Positions 10,207-22,461 of a stretch of 64,000 bases of DNA are shown here, piece by piece. The position numbers were made by a program, and so were the translations under genes. The stretch is from Petaurus breviceps papuanus (taxonomy: Eukaryota; Chordata; Mammalia; Diprotodontia; Petauridae), in contig JAMXIF010001253.1 in the NCBI GenBank assembly GCA_028583685.1, positions 73,095,461 to 73,159,460 on the forward strand, read 5' to 3'. The first letter of the stretch is position 1; the number at the start of each line of letters is the position of its first letter. The notes under the pieces are model-generated. The model was not told the origin of the DNA and did not search any database. It saw nothing but the letters and a program-made list of their open reading frames with translations.

Positions 10207-11610
10207 CTGTAAGGCTATGTCTGCACAACTACAATATACTGGCACATGGTTTTATCCCTCAAAAAGAGACATCTTTTCAATTTGAGTAATTCTTACTAAA
10301 GAAACTCTGGGCTTTTTAGATTCTAGGAAAATTCCTCAGATACTGATCTTTATGAAAAGGGAATTTTCTCAAGGGGGCTGTTTCTCTCAGAGCTCTAAAA
10401 TATTACTTTTGCTTTAATCACTTGTCAATGTCCAGGGAGTCCTTTCATTTATCAGACACAAAATGTCATATGAAAAATGTGTTGGGGTCTATATAGGTTG
10501 TTAGAGACGAGTATAAGGTGGAATTTCCAGAGTGAGAATAACTCTATGCCCACCCCTCAAAGAAGAAAAGAATGTCAAAGACATTTAAAAATACACTGAA
10601 GAGAGCAGAAGGGAGTGCAGAAAGGAACAGATAAACATGGTAGTACCATTATCCTAAGAGATGTGTGTATGTATACACATACATATACAGAATCTATTTA
10701 ATTTATACATAATATATTTAAAACCAAGTTGTATATGAGAAATTCCATAATCATCTTTTTTTTCTCTTCTTTGTTATGGAAATCTTAATGCTTGTTGATT
10801 TTTGTTATTTCCCATTTCTGTCCCAGTGTATCTGGAGGTAATGGCTATTGTGCTGTTGCAATCATTCTTCTAGGGAGAGATGATCTGGAGGAATTAATTC
10901 CCAGGTTAAGAATGTAGAGGATTCCATTCCAGTGAATTTGATCCTTTTGCTTTCTCAAAGCCTGTCAATCAGAATTAGGAGGAAAAAAAAGTTTATGGTC
11001 AGTTGTGAAGGTTTGAATGCTGAGACATAAAAGGAATTCAAGAAAAAAAATGTTATAGTTACAAAAAAAGGTTTTAATATTAAGATATAAAAGGAGTTCA
11101 ATTAGGAAAAAGAAAAAAGTTATAATGGAAATCAAGACTCTGCTCCACAAATACCTGAATATCTGACCTCTTCCAGTCTTATTAGAAATTATGATTAATA
11201 AAGGGCAGGGGGAAGCCTTCCAAGAGTATGAGTCAATGATAGAGGAACATATTATGAAAGCTATGTTCCATCTAATCCAATCCAGACTTACAGGAGGCTC
11301 TATTCTGCCTTAACTTTTTATAATACATAACATATGCCCTAGAGTGCCTTAACTATTAAGATTCAAAATGCTTACATGATTTCTTTGTTGTCTAAGAATC
11401 AAAGCATTTTCTTCTCATCTGCCTAGTTGGTCTAACCTGTTATATGTTTTTGAATTTTGGTATATTGATGGTCCTTAGAAGCAGGGCAACAATTATTTTC
11501 AAATGTTTATCATGATGAAGATCTAGATGCAGTTCTTAAGACATAATGATTCTACTTCTTAATAATCTTCTCTTCAAATAAGGTTGTAAATTTTGCAAAA
11601 TGAGACTTAA
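10207..11610. other. No recognised feature
   Basis: Mostly AT-rich unique-looking sequence. A block at about 10,985-11,120 contains two roughly similar units with 'aaaaaaaagttatagt' and 'taagatataaaaggagttca', suggesting a local duplication of about 60 bp. No gene is seen. Confidence 0.45.
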
Positions 11611-11830
11611 GGAAGATATATGGCACAGTGGATAAAGTGTTGGACGAGGAGTTGGCAAGATCTGAGTTTGTATTCTCTCTCAGATACTAGCTGTGTGAAT
11701 TTGGGCAAGTCACTTAGCCTCTCTCAGCCTCAGTTTCCAAATATGTAAAATGGGGAGAATAAAAACACCTCCTCCCTGGATTACTATAAGCATCAAGTGA
11801 GATAAAATATGGATAGTGATATTGCATGAA
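11611..11830 (+). mobile_element. MIR-like SINE
   Basis: Clear order: 'ggcacagtggataaagtg', 'gatactagctgtgtga', 'gcaagtcacttagcctctc', 'cctcagtttccaaatatgta' and 'tggattactataagcatcaa'. This is the MIR/CORE-SINE arrangement. Confidence 0.85.
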
Positions 11831-13956
11831 ATGAATTCAGTTCACTAGTCTAACCTAAAGCTAGATGAAATCTTGAAATCACCAAGCTTTATAATTTTTT
11901 TGGTTGTTATGTACACTTTAAAAAATGTTATTATTTTAAGATACTTTTAGATGGCCCTTGAAACAATAGCAAAAGCAATAGTGTTTCCATGACTAGATGG
12001 GAACTTGTTCTATGGAGTGCTTAGTGAACAAAAAAACTCTTCAAGTTTCCTTCCAGCTTCTTATTCCATAACTGTTAGCTTTCACTTTGACATATGTGTT
12101 CTTCCATTACACACTGAAATCCAGTTTCTGAACTATCAGGTTTTTCCAACTGAGACTGTCTTACTAATCCTGCTCCATGCCTGGAAGAGATTCAGTGAAG
12201 GTTCAGAATTGGAATGTCACATAACATTATGGATCTCCTGACCTCAATGCTCTTTGATTATAACGTGCTCCATTAAGCAGCATTACTTCTCTTGGTTGCT
12301 CAAGTGGGTCCTCCTCATTTCAATCTTTGTGCTTTTCCCTTTTCTCAATGACATTCAAGATCTATATAGCATGGCAACCAAATAAGGTACCTACTGCCTC
12401 AAGCTGATTCTGTAGATTGTAGGAGGCTTTTAAAAAACCCCATTTGTTTGCTACACGCTTGGAAACAAGTGATTCTCTTTTAGTAACTTTTTTTATTTTC
12501 TTATTTATCACTCATGAGAGCATTTCATGAAAAGGCTGCGCAGTTTATGCCTCTGTTTACAAAGAAACCACTTTGGCTCTCTCAGTTACAAGCAATATTG
12601 GAATGACATTTCATATCATTGCAATTTTGGGAACTGCATAGTGGAAAAAATAAGAAAGGGCTTCAGAAAAGCAGTCCATTGAAAATATCTTTGTAACAAT
12701 CAAAGCTTATACTGTTTAGCTTTCACAGAGCACTCATTTTTAAGTCAGGTTTTCTTTGAAGAAGTCAATTCCTTTATGCTATTTCTACTAAGGGATATGG
12801 GGAAACCATTGTATATGTTTTCAAAAATATAGGAATGGCTATTGTGTTGATAATGGATCAGAATTTAGATTCTGTAAGTGATATGGTGCCTGCAGATCAC
12901 ACCTATAATAAATGCAAGCTCTAAGAACTGATGATAGTCTTTAAGTTCCCAATCCAGTCCTCTATCACTATTGCATTTTTCTTCTTTCCAATTCAGCAAG
13001 CATTTTTTAATACTCTTAAATCTTTGCTTATTTATTTTATTGGTATCTTTAACTTTTATAGCACTTTTTAGATATATACCTCTTTCACTCCCAGAAAGTC
13101 ATCCCTTATAACAAGGAATAAAAAGAGAAATAGAGAGGAATAAAAGCAGCCCAGTAAATCCTACCAACAAATCAACTAAGTTTGAGTGTGTATGCATTGT
13201 TGCACACCCTTAGTCTCCCACCTCTATGAAGAAGGGGAGGAGGTACATTTTCTCATTTCTTCAGTGGGTGAGGCTTTTACAATTACTTCTTATTACTGTG
13301 GTTAGATTTGCTTTTGACATTAAAAAATATGACTCCTTAGCTGAACATTATATATTTTAATAGCACAGACCCACCAGTGCCCTTGAAACAAAGAATTATC
13401 TGTCTATAAATTGTTTTTTATTAGCCTTGCTGGAATTGGGTTGCAGGTATTTAAAGGTTAAACTGCCACACTGATAAGTCCGACAAACTCAGTACTGATA
13501 AGGTTCATGTGTCATGAATAGGCAGGTTGTCTAAGCCCTAATAGTGTGCCACCACCTTGTGCCCAGGCCATCACTTAAAAGGGAAATAACCTAAGTTGCC
13601 TGTTCAGCCATTAAAAAGAATTCTCAACAAATGCCAAGAAAACATTTTTTCATATTTTTAACTGCTGTCATGGTGGGTTTATGAGTAAGGCATAAAAGAC
13701 AGATATGGAATTAGCAGCTCTATTCACATGAGATCAGATAAAAAGAGTGTTTTCTGGTCCTTGAATGGAGCTGCTATCTGAAGGCTATGTTCTATGTTTA
13801 TTCTTTTTTGCCTCATTGGATGAATGATACCATTGTTCAGGGGGTTGCTTGCCCTGTCTTTGAAAGTGGCACATGTAGTTGATGCTTGACTACCCAGTTC
13901 TTATGTACAAGTCATTTTGTCTGTTCAAGTTGAATTGTTTTGTATTTCACAGGATT
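11831..13956. other. No recognised feature
   Basis: About 2.1 kb without a recognisable repeat or gene. A plus-strand ORF at 12,005-12,241 has no motif that I recognise. This is one of the longest stretches lacking young repeats. Confidence 0.45.
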
Positions 13957-14122
13957 TAGATCTGGAATGGAGCTGAGAGGTCATTGAATCAAACTCCTTA
14001 TTTTACAGATAAGGAAACTGAGGCTCAGAAAGTTTAAGTGACTTGCCCAAGGTTACACAGCTAGTAATTGACTGAGGTAATATTTGAAATTAGGGTTTAC
14101 TGACTTTAAATCTTCTACCCTT
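13957..14122 (-). mobile_element. MIR-like SINE
   Basis: The plus strand reads 'agctgagaggtcattgaatc', 'acagataaggaaactgaggc', 'agtgacttgcccaaggttac', then a degenerate head complement. This is a common minus-strand MIR-class pattern. Confidence 0.8.
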
Positions 14123-14279
14123 TTCTCGACAGTAACTATATCTTTCTGCCTTTCAAATTATGAAGTGCATTTAATTTAATCCAGGTGGGCTTTTAGAGAA
14201 AGGGGATGAGGCAATACGCTAGGATGGTTCTATCATAATATTATGTAAACTATGCCTTATATATCATAGGTATTTATTA

Positions 14280-14392
14280 ACTCCTTAAAGGTAGTTTGTT
14301 TCATTTTTAAAATTTGCATCCCCAGAGTCCAGTTTAGAGTCTAGCACATTGTAGGAGCTTGTAGATTGAGATTGATTGATTAATTGAAGATG
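14280..14392 (+). mobile_element. L2 3' end fragment
   Basis: Contains 'tttgcatccccagagtccag', 'gtctagcacattgtaggagc' and a 'gattgattgattaa' end, the L2 tail pattern. Confidence 0.6.
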
Positions 14393-14654
14393 AGGTCATA
14401 TTTCCTTTATTTTCTTTTTTAAAATAAAATCTGTGGTTCCATTGGTATAAGGAAGGAATTTATAGTGAGGAAGTCATTTCTACTAATTCAAGCTTAAAGA
14501 GCCATGGGCAAGGAGAGGGTGAGTAACAAGGTCATACAACATGTATGTGTCAGGAGTAGAGCTTGTACTGAGGTGTTCTGTACTCCACAAAGCAGCATGT
14601 GGCATTAGCACATAGAGAACATGCCTTATATTCTTAGAAAACTGTCTACTTTTA

Positions 14655-14812
14655 GAGCTGAAAGGAATGCCAGATTTCATAGACTTCAACCTTTTCATTT
14701 TATGGATGAAGAAATGAAAACCTAAAGACATTAACTGATTTTCTTCAGATCACACTACTTGTGAGTGGCAAAGAGCCAGGCCTCCTGAGTCTTACTGTAG
14801 TGTTTTATCTAC
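14655..14812 (-). mobile_element. MIR-like SINE
   Basis: Same family layout as 13,957: 'gagctgaaaggaatgcc', 'atggatgaagaaatgaaaac', 'gatcacactacttgtgag', 'ccaggcctcctgagtc'. Confidence 0.65.
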
Positions 14813-14849
14813 CAAAAAATGGCAATTTCCCCCAAACATTATACATTCT

Positions 14850-15062
14850 AATAATTCACATTTACATGCTACTTTCAGGTTTATAAAGTACTTTGCTATC
14901 AACCATATTAGTGCAATTACTGATATTCCATTTTAAAGATGAAGAAACTAAGGTTCAGCTGTTAAGTGATTTGCTCAGGGTCACACAGCACATTAGGAGA
15001 GGAGCCAAGATTTTGACCAAGACATACTCTTTCCAAGTTCAGAACTCTTTCATAACACCAAT
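14850..15062 (-). mobile_element. MIR-like SINE with long 5' block
   Basis: Carries 'aggtttataaagtactttgc', 'attccattttaaagatgaag' and 'gatttgctcagggtcacaca'. This is the MIRb-type arrangement, in which the 'ataaagtactttgc' block precedes the core. Confidence 0.75.
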
Positions 15063-15834
15063 CTAAAATGAGAACTGGGGACCCTGAATTTCTTGTTTCT
15101 TGAACTCATTTTCACTGCTCAAAGTTTATTTAGGGATATCTGGTCCATGACTATAAGTATCTGTGGTTCACCTGAACTGACACTTTGGGTTCTAATTTTA
15201 TATACAGCACAATTATTGAGGCATAGATTACTGCTTTTGTGGTACTTCCCCTTGTTTAAATTAGTTTAAATTCAATCTGTCTTGCATAAAGCCTTCTGGT
15301 CTAAAGGCAGTCAGCCTCCAAAGAATCAGATCCTATGCCCTTGAAGGACAAGGCTCCTCCTGGCTCTCTTTAGTAATAGAAAAGGAAAAAAAAACCACTA
15401 TGAGTCATCTGAATAAAATGGGCTTTGATATGTATGAAAGTATATATAGCATTACATATGGTATACATGCCCCTGTCATGTGACCTATAACTTCGAAGCA
15501 GACTCCCACACTTTAGGCCCAAAGTACTGAAAAAATGACTTAAAACAATAGTAATAGAAACAACTTAAATGTCAAGTTTTTAGTTAACTGATGAATGAGA
15601 ACTTCCACAGGGGAATGCTAATATTTAACACATCTCTAGTATCTTTCTTGCTATAGTAGAGTATTTACTTCTGATTTTGTCCTACTGACAAAAATACAGA
15701 TATCGTCCTTGGCTGATTGGGAGAAGGTGTCATTTCTTGTTTTTCTTTGTGTATCTCTTGTCTTCTCAAAACCTATATTTCTCCTAGAGAATTTGTTGTT
15801 AAACATTTACCAGCACACTGCTGAATGTAATATA
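15063..15834. other. No recognised feature
   Basis: AT-rich, no gene or repeat recognised. Confidence 0.45.
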
Positions 15835-15990
15835 ATGGAAATGAAATAATCATACCTAGAATCAAAATCTGTCTGTGACACTTGCTAATTATATAACATG
15901 GACAAGTTACTTGAACTTTCTGAGTTTCAGTTTCTTCATCTGTAAAACAGGGATAATAATATCTTTAAGGCCCTACTAGTACAAACCCTG
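15835..15990 (+). mobile_element. MIR-like SINE
   Basis: Carries 'gacacttgctaattatata', 'caagttacttgaactttctg' and 'cagtttcttcatctgtaaaa', followed by 'gataataatatc'. Moderately decayed. Confidence 0.75.
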
Positions 15991-16489
15991 ATTATTATAT
16001 GAGGATTTAAAATTATCTTGGATCTGAAGTGGTTTATAAATTTTAAAGTGATATATAAAATCCTTGGATAGAGATAGGAGGTAGGATGTGTCAAGCAGGT
16101 TAAACTACTACCATCGTGTCAACCAATCTTCTCTTAGACCTTAGCGTAGATAGCCTAGAATCCAGAGTTCAAGAAGCCCAAGAACGATAGCACCCCTCAG
16201 AACACTAGCCCTGCTTTCAAAGCTGAGCTCTTGCAGCCTCATCCAAGGGACCAACCTTTGTGGAGATGTTACCTGGCCTGGATAGATTATATTTCTCTGA
16301 AGAATATCAGCAGCCCCAGCTATTAAAGGTCCAGAAAATAAAGTCTCCTTAAGTGTGACATTGTTAAATGGTCAGCATCAGATTAGGTATAGTTTTATCA
16401 ATGGAAAATCCAAGAAGATACATCACTATCTGCTCAAGGAACCCTGGACCTTTCCAACTGACCTGAAGTTGAAACCTCCCATATGTATT
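15991..16489. other. No recognised feature
   Basis: The stretch at about 16,090-16,450 is less AT-rich than its flanks but has no ORF or known repeat. Confidence 0.4.
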
Positions 16490-16610
16490 GGATTTTTCTA
16501 CTAGAATAGAATGCAAACTCCTTTAAAGCAAGAATTGTCTTGCTTTTCTATGTGTATTCCTACCACTTTGTTCAGTGTTTCTCACATAAGTGGTAAGAAA
16601 TGCTTTTATT
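16490..16610 (+). mobile_element. L2 3' end fragment
   Basis: Reads 'agaatgcaaactcctttaaa', 'ttctatgtgtattcctacc' and 'ctcacataagtggtaaga', a worn L2 tail. Confidence 0.5.
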
Positions 16611-16844
16611 CATTCAACTATATTTTTTGTAGGCATGAAATTTGAGTGAAACTGTGGAACTAGAACATTTTATTTATACTTGCCATAGAATTCAATCCCT
16701 TCTGATCTGTCAGTATGAGCATATATGTCCCCCTGGGAATCTGATACACTGGGTTCAACCTCAGGTAGGCTGGTCTTGACTGTTCCTAGAAGAAAAGAGA
16801 TGTTCATCTTTGCCTCTTTGCAGACTGAGAAAAGGTACCAACCA

Positions 16845-17010
16845 CTCACTCAATTAATTACTTAATAAGGATTTCTTAAGTGAACACTATGTGTTAGGTC
16901 CCAAGGAAACAAAAACACAAATAAAATAGTCCCTGCTCTCAAGTAACTTATACTCTTATCAGGGAAACAATATAGATACTTATTAGCAAAAACTGAAATA
17001 CATACAAAGT
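16845..17010 (+). mobile_element. Old mammalian repeat ('aagtgaacactatgtgttagg' type)
   Basis: Has 'ttaagtgaacactatgtg', 'agtccctgctctcaagtaac' and 'cttatcagggaaacaatata'. The same layout occurs at 26,120 and about 63,796. It is a widespread mammalian interspersed repeat whose exact family I cannot name. Confidence 0.55.
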
Positions 17011-18041
17011 AATGAAAAATAATTAATTGACCTAGCTGGATAGGTCATGAAGGGTAATAGTGTTGGATGCAACTTGACCATGAACTCTGTTAGCCAGGGG
17101 CATGTCTAATAGTGTATCTTTGATACATATGGGGAATAACAAAGTAGCTGACTTATTTGAGTCTACAATGAATGAGGTCAGAATGAATAATAATTGTCCC
17201 AGATAAAAATCATATGTCCCTGAAGAAACCATAGGCCCTCCCCACCAACCTTGAGGTACTTTTACTTAAGGATAACAGAGAAAAATAATAGTGTCACTTA
17301 AATGCCAGAGTTGTTTCCCCTAAAGATTCGGGGGGTATCTTGGCCTACAAATGACATGAGAAATTCCTTGTGAGAAGAAATTCCTTGCATTTACCTTGTG
17401 AGAAGACCAATACCTGGGAGAGGGAATGGATGCTACCCTCTACTGTCTCCCCCCACAATGCACCTCCCTTATGTATACGATTTCCATCTAATTTCCATGA
17501 TTCCATGGTAGGACTAAAGGTAGTGTCTAGTATATGGTACTGGGGTGGAAAGGAAGGGAGATGATTCTTGACTGAAGGAAGTGGTTTGACAACTGGACCT
17601 ATATTTGATTGCATAATGGGGTGAGGGGAGCAGGGGAGCAGTAGTTGCCGGGGAGAAGAAGGCAGAAGGAAAGCAATAGAAGAAAGCAAGGAGGTAACAA
17701 TGCATGTGTTGCATGAAAGAGGGCGTGCAGTGTGGGAGGTGGCTGACAGCTGTTGACCAGATCCTCCAAGGGAGTGAGGAGGGAGTGGTAGCTCCAGTGG
17801 ACACCTTGGCTAAACTAGATATTTTCCCAGAGAGGAATCTCCCTTTGCCAATAAACACTTTCATAGCTCCACCTCAGCTAGTCTGGTTATCTTGAAGAAA
17901 AGCTGACTTTGTGACATTTGGATGGTGGTCACATCAAGGAGGAAAGCAATGCCCTCTGGGGGCACATATATATATATATCACCTAGTATGTGCCAGACAC
18001 TGTTAATGGTATAAACCTGAGGAAAAGAAAAGAAACAGCAT
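17011..18041. other. No recognised feature
   Basis: Overlapping ORFs lie on both strands at about 17,345-17,895 (up to 116 codons). None has a known motif and the strands compete. The local GC content is slightly higher than around it. I do not call a gene. Confidence 0.4.
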
Positions 18042-18072
<31 letters not shown>

Positions 18073-18073
18073 T
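18042..18073. repeat. (GT)n
   Basis: A short GT/TATGTG run. Confidence 0.9.
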
Positions 18074-18643
18074 TTGCAGGTATTTTCTTGTTTTGTTTGA
18101 CATTGGACTTCTTGGACAATTCTATGGAATTATTTAGATGGGCATCATTGGCTACCGAAGGATTTTGAGGCTTCTAAACCACCTTCTGAACTCCAGAAGA
18201 ATTCTACAAATGCATAATTCTCATTTATCTGCTTTTTAAAACTCATGCACTGTGTGCATAAATTCATAACGAATTTTGTACTCTAGTTAGATTCCCCATG
18301 CAATGAAATCATCCAGTAAACTTTCATGTTTTGCTTTTGGAGCTACATTTTCCTCAAAAAAATCAGGGTTATTTCAATGTTGTGCATACAATAAATATAC
18401 TTTTCCATTTTTAAAAAGAGAAATGTGTGTGTGTGTGTGTAAATGTGCTTTTGATCTGTGTATACAAAGACATACCTTTCCAGGTTGAAAAAACCCAAGG
18501 CTTATAAAATGAATCTTCCAGAGAATTCTGCAAAGTAGACTTGGTAACAGTAACCAACTGAAATCATGTTTCAAGGATTGGGGCTTGCTTGTGCAAATTT
18601 ATCTAAAACCATGCAAAAGAAAAAAATTCCTTGGATACTTCCC

Positions 18644-18682
<39 letters not shown>
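18644..18682. repeat. (CA)n
   Basis: A clean CA dinucleotide run of about 39 bp. Confidence 0.95.
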
Positions 18683-18684
<2 letters not shown>

Positions 18685-20185
18685 CACAGTTTTATGAAGA
18701 CTGCCTGGCATCACTCTCTCACATCTTTACTCCCTCTTAGTTACTGACACAACAAACAAATATAGACCCAACCCTATTGTGGATTTGGTTGAGTTAAATG
18801 TTTGCAGGAAGTAAGAAGTACTTAACTTTGTCTATCCAGGGATTAACCAGTGGTCTAGATAAAACCATTTTCTATGATAATTTTCGTGGTTCCCTAGGAG
18901 TCTGAAATAATTTTGTCCCCTCACATGGGTGACCACCAAAAGTTACACAATAAATAAATACTTATGTCTCAGTAGAAGTTGTCATTTTTTAATGTGTGTC
19001 TTCACAAGAGATGTTTTAGCCAAAAGAACAGCTAAGAAAATTTCCCCAGTTGCCCATGTTTTTGATACCATTCCATTAGACAAACATACTTCCTTCTCTC
19101 CCTGCCTTATAATGCTCTGTGTTTTTCAAAACCATTTGCTAAATACATTCCAGGCTACCACTTTCCTCACCCATTGTACAGCTTTCTTCCAAAGACCATA
19201 GGTTTCCTTTTCTATGATGCAAGTGATTAATTGGTTCAATTCCTATTTGGTAGGTGAATAGTCACACAGAGATTTCAGCTATGGAAGGAGGTTAACCATT
19301 TACCTAAATCTGTGAAACAAATGATTCTGGAAACAGCTAAGAAATGAATTAAAAGCAGGAAATCATATCCCCCAGCTAGGAAGTTATTGAATATTTATAT
19401 CCAAAAAAGATGGCATTTGGTGGGGGGTCATTATTTCCTCTTTTAATTCTGAATTTTAAATAAACTGAGAGTTTTCAAAGAGAGACACTAAAGGAAATGG
19501 CAATTAGAAAGTTTCATTTATTTGTTACTTAGTTCAGAGGCAAATTGGGTGAAGAGACTAGAGTTTGCACTGAAGTAGCCACATAGTAAGTTCTATAAAA
19601 AGAGCTGGGGCAGCTAGTTTAACAGCCCTGTAGTGTAATCTGTGACTGAGGGGCTTTATTCTGTCCTTTTCAGTGACAAATAGTATGAAGTAAAGTAAGT
19701 CATTCACCATATGGACCTCAGTTTCCCCAAGTGTGAATGGAAACAATAATGTATAACTTTCTCCTGGGGATTCTGGGAGAGTGTGGAGGGGGGGGAAGAT
19801 AATTCACAATTCTATAATGCTTTCATGTTTGTAGATGAAAGATATTTGAAGAATCTGCTATATTATTAAAGTAAAAACACTTAAAATCATTAAAGACCTT
19901 TTTTTCAAATCCTGAATATGGGTATTGCTATTAACCTCAGGCTATTTCTGTAAAAGAGAATTAAATCAGTAAAGCTTTCTGATCATGTTCAATGATGTAC
20001 CTAGCACCTTTGAGTTCTCAACCCTACAAAAGTGACTCATCAGCCAGCAGCAGCCAAATGAATGAAGCTTGAATGATTTTGGATTGTTTACACATTTTCA
20101 TCTCCTGAGTCTGGCTTGTCATTTTTAAGTTTTAAGACTTTAAGCAAGTCAGTATGGTATTCCAGATAGAGGGTTTACCTTGAAA
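18683..20185. other. No clear feature; one weak MIR-like piece
   Basis: A weak MIR-like piece lies at about 19,590-19,760 ('cctcagtttccccaagtgtg'). The rest shows no gene or recognisable repeat. A plus-strand ORF at 18,929-19,201 has no motif I know. Confidence 0.4.
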
Positions 20186-20514
20186 TTGGAGTCTTTTGGA
20201 CAGCAAGGAGATCAAATCAGTCAATACTCAAAGAAATTAATTCAGGCTATTCATGGAAAAGTCAAATACTGAAGCTGAAGCTGAAATACTTGAACTAATG
20301 AGAAGACAGGACTCATTGAAAAAGACCCTGATGTTAGGAAAAACCGAAGGCAAAAGAAAAAGGGGATGGCAGAGGATGGGATGAATAGATAGTGTCATGG
20401 AAACAACTAACATGAACTCAGACAGACTTCAAGAAATAGTGGAGGATTGAAGGACCTGGTGTGCTGTGGTCCATGGAGTCACAAAGAGTCAGAGACCACT
20501 GAACCAAAAAAAAA
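20186..20514 (+). mobile_element. RTE-clade LINE (BovB-related), 3' end
   Basis: The text follows the RTE/BovB ORF2 C-terminus and tail in order: 'ttggacagcaaggagatcaa', 'gctgaagctgaagctgaaat', 'gaaaaagaccctgatgtt', 'aaggggatggcagaggatgg' and 'gtccatggagtcacaaagag'. It ends in a short A run. On the plus strand it translates in part as a DSKEI / LEKTLM / KRGWQRM-like stretch, with stops and frame changes. Only the last 330 bp or so of a roughly 3.3 kb LINE is present, typical of 5' truncation. It is the likely enzymatic partner of the type A SINEs, which share its tail. Confidence 0.85.
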
Positions 20515-21779
20515 GTTTTAAGTCATGCTTCTTCTAGCATTTGATTCTAGCTGTATGAACACAGGAATGATCCTATCAGTGTCCCCAGGTAAGGCAAAGT
20601 TAAGACCCTAAGTCACAAATGAGTTTCTGCTCTGTATCAGTGTGTGGGGGTGGGGGTTGGGGATGGGTAGTTTCTACCCTAGAAGTTTCCAAATCAAAGT
20701 TTCAAATCAAAAAAGAAAAAAATTAGTAAGGGATGGGGGATACTTCAAAGAGTTTTAAATTGCCAGGTGGACCTTTGTATATGTCTGTACACCTCAACAG
20801 TGCATCTTAGGACAGTAGCTGGGGAAATCTCAAGGAGTTCCAGCTAGCAGAGCCAATGTCCCTTTAATGCACAGGTAGGTTCCCTTAGTGACTTGCAAAG
20901 GTCAAAGAACAAACGTGTTTTCTAAGAATTTACCTTTGAAAAGGTAGGAGAGACATGAAATGATAGCTTAAGAGGATGTAAAAAATCTGAGCATATTTGT
21001 AGGCATTGAGGGAACAAATGGGAGAGATGAGAAAGAATCCTTGACCATATCTAATTATCCCAATCAACCATCCATTTTTGTGACACGGTGCAATTACTCT
21101 GACTTTGCCCTAGCTAAGTGGATCAATATAGTGATTGGCCAAAGCTAGGCCTAACACCAGCTTCAATGCTGCAATCAGTAGCCATATCCCTAATGAGCAA
21201 TGCTAAATAACAATTAAAGACAGCTTCTCACTGCTAGCTGAATGGTCACTGTCCTATCCAAAATTACCAATGATTTAGAAATTGCTAAACCTAGTGGATT
21301 ATTCTCAGCCTCAGTTGACCTCTGTTGATCTTTTCCTCTTACGTACTCTCTTCTTTGCTTTTGTTTTGGTTTTGGATTCTCCTTCAAATGTTCCTGCTTT
21401 TTAACTTCCAAACTTACCTTATCTACTTGCCTATTCTCTAATGTACTCAAGGTTGGAGAGAGCAACTTTAACTGCCTCTTATATTATCCTGAATTGAGAG
21501 TCCTGTCCTCCTTATGTGTCTGTGGAAAGACATGGCAGCCTTGAATGTGATGATCCACTTCTTTCATTCTCTTCACTGCTGCTAAAACTCAGACTCCTAT
21601 GTCAGCAGCCATTCTCAGAGGATTATCTCCCTTTGGGTTATGTCTCTTCTTCCCCTGATTTTTCTGATTTGATGAGTCTTTCTTTCTTGTCTATGTTCCA
21701 GCCTTCAATTCAGATTTTTGCTAGCTTCTGACTCTTTTGTTCCTGACCAGCCTCTCTGAAGGCAGTATAGTATAATGGT
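20515..21779. other. No recognised feature
   Basis: Short ORFs at 21,214-21,465 (minus) and 21,516-21,731 (plus) lack known motifs. The plus-strand sequence at about 21,060-21,470 is mildly reminiscent of L2 coding sequence but too worn to call. Confidence 0.4.
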
Positions 21780-22270
21780 AGCCCATAACAGTAGCTAGCA
21801 TTTATACATTCCTTTAAGGTTTGCATAGCATATTACGTAATCTCATTTAGCCCACATAATAGTCCTATGAGGCAGGAGATATTATTATCCCCATTTTATA
21901 GGTGGAGAAACTTAGCTGAGAGCTGTGTTAAGTTATGTGATTTGCTGGGGTAGTGGGGACAGCTAGGTGGCTCAGTGGATAAGGAACTGGGCCTAGAGAC
22001 AGGAAGACCTGAGTTCAAATCTGACCTCAGACATTTACTAGTTGTGTGACTCTGAGCAAGTCACTTAACCCTGTTCACCTCAATTTCTTTATCTATAAAA
22101 TAAGCTGGAGAAAGAACTGGCAAACTGCTCCTTTATCTTTTCCAAGAAAACTCCACATGGAGTCATAAAGATGACTCAACAACAAAAGTGTAGCTTGTAA
22201 GTGTCTGAGTTCAGGACTTGAACTCAAGTCTTCCCCTCTCCAGATCCTGCACTCTATCCACTGTGCCACC
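21780..22270 (-). mobile_element. MIR-like SINE split by a type A SINE
   Basis: The left half (21,780-21,954) has 'taaggtttgcatagcatatt', 'ctatgaggcaggagatatta' and 'attttataggtggagaaact'. The right half (22,185-22,270) has 'gacttgaactcaagtcttcc' and 'cactctatccactgtgccac'. Together they are one minus-strand MIR-class element, cut in its core by the SINE at 21,955. Confidence 0.75.
21955..22184 (+). mobile_element. Type A SINE (Mar1-like), nested
   Basis: Full plus-strand order: 'ggacagctaggtggctcagt', 'gagttcaaatctgacctcag' (contains the B box gttcaaatc), 'tgagcaagtcacttaaccct', 'ataagctggagaaag', 'ccaagaaaactccacatgg'. It ends 'gactcaacaacaaa'. It is younger than the MIR it interrupts. Confidence 0.9.
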
Positions 22271-22461
22271 ATAATAGTACACTTGGACTTAGAGTCCAAC
22301 TGTACCATTCTGTTTTCACATATAGTATATCTTGGGTTACATCTGGGCAATACACTTAACTTAGGGGTGTATGTATATATAATACATTTATTACATATAC
22401 AAAATGAATATAATGTATGTCATATATGTTTTATATAAACATATAGATTTGAATAGACACT

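Noticed and set aside
12005-12241. 78-codon ORF as a possible small gene
   Set aside because: No motif, no promoter or splice context, and its composition is like the surrounding non-coding DNA.
17345-17895. Overlapping ORFs of 63-116 codons on both strands
   Set aside because: No domain or motif recognised, no splice structure, and both strands are open by chance over the same moderately GC-rich stretch.
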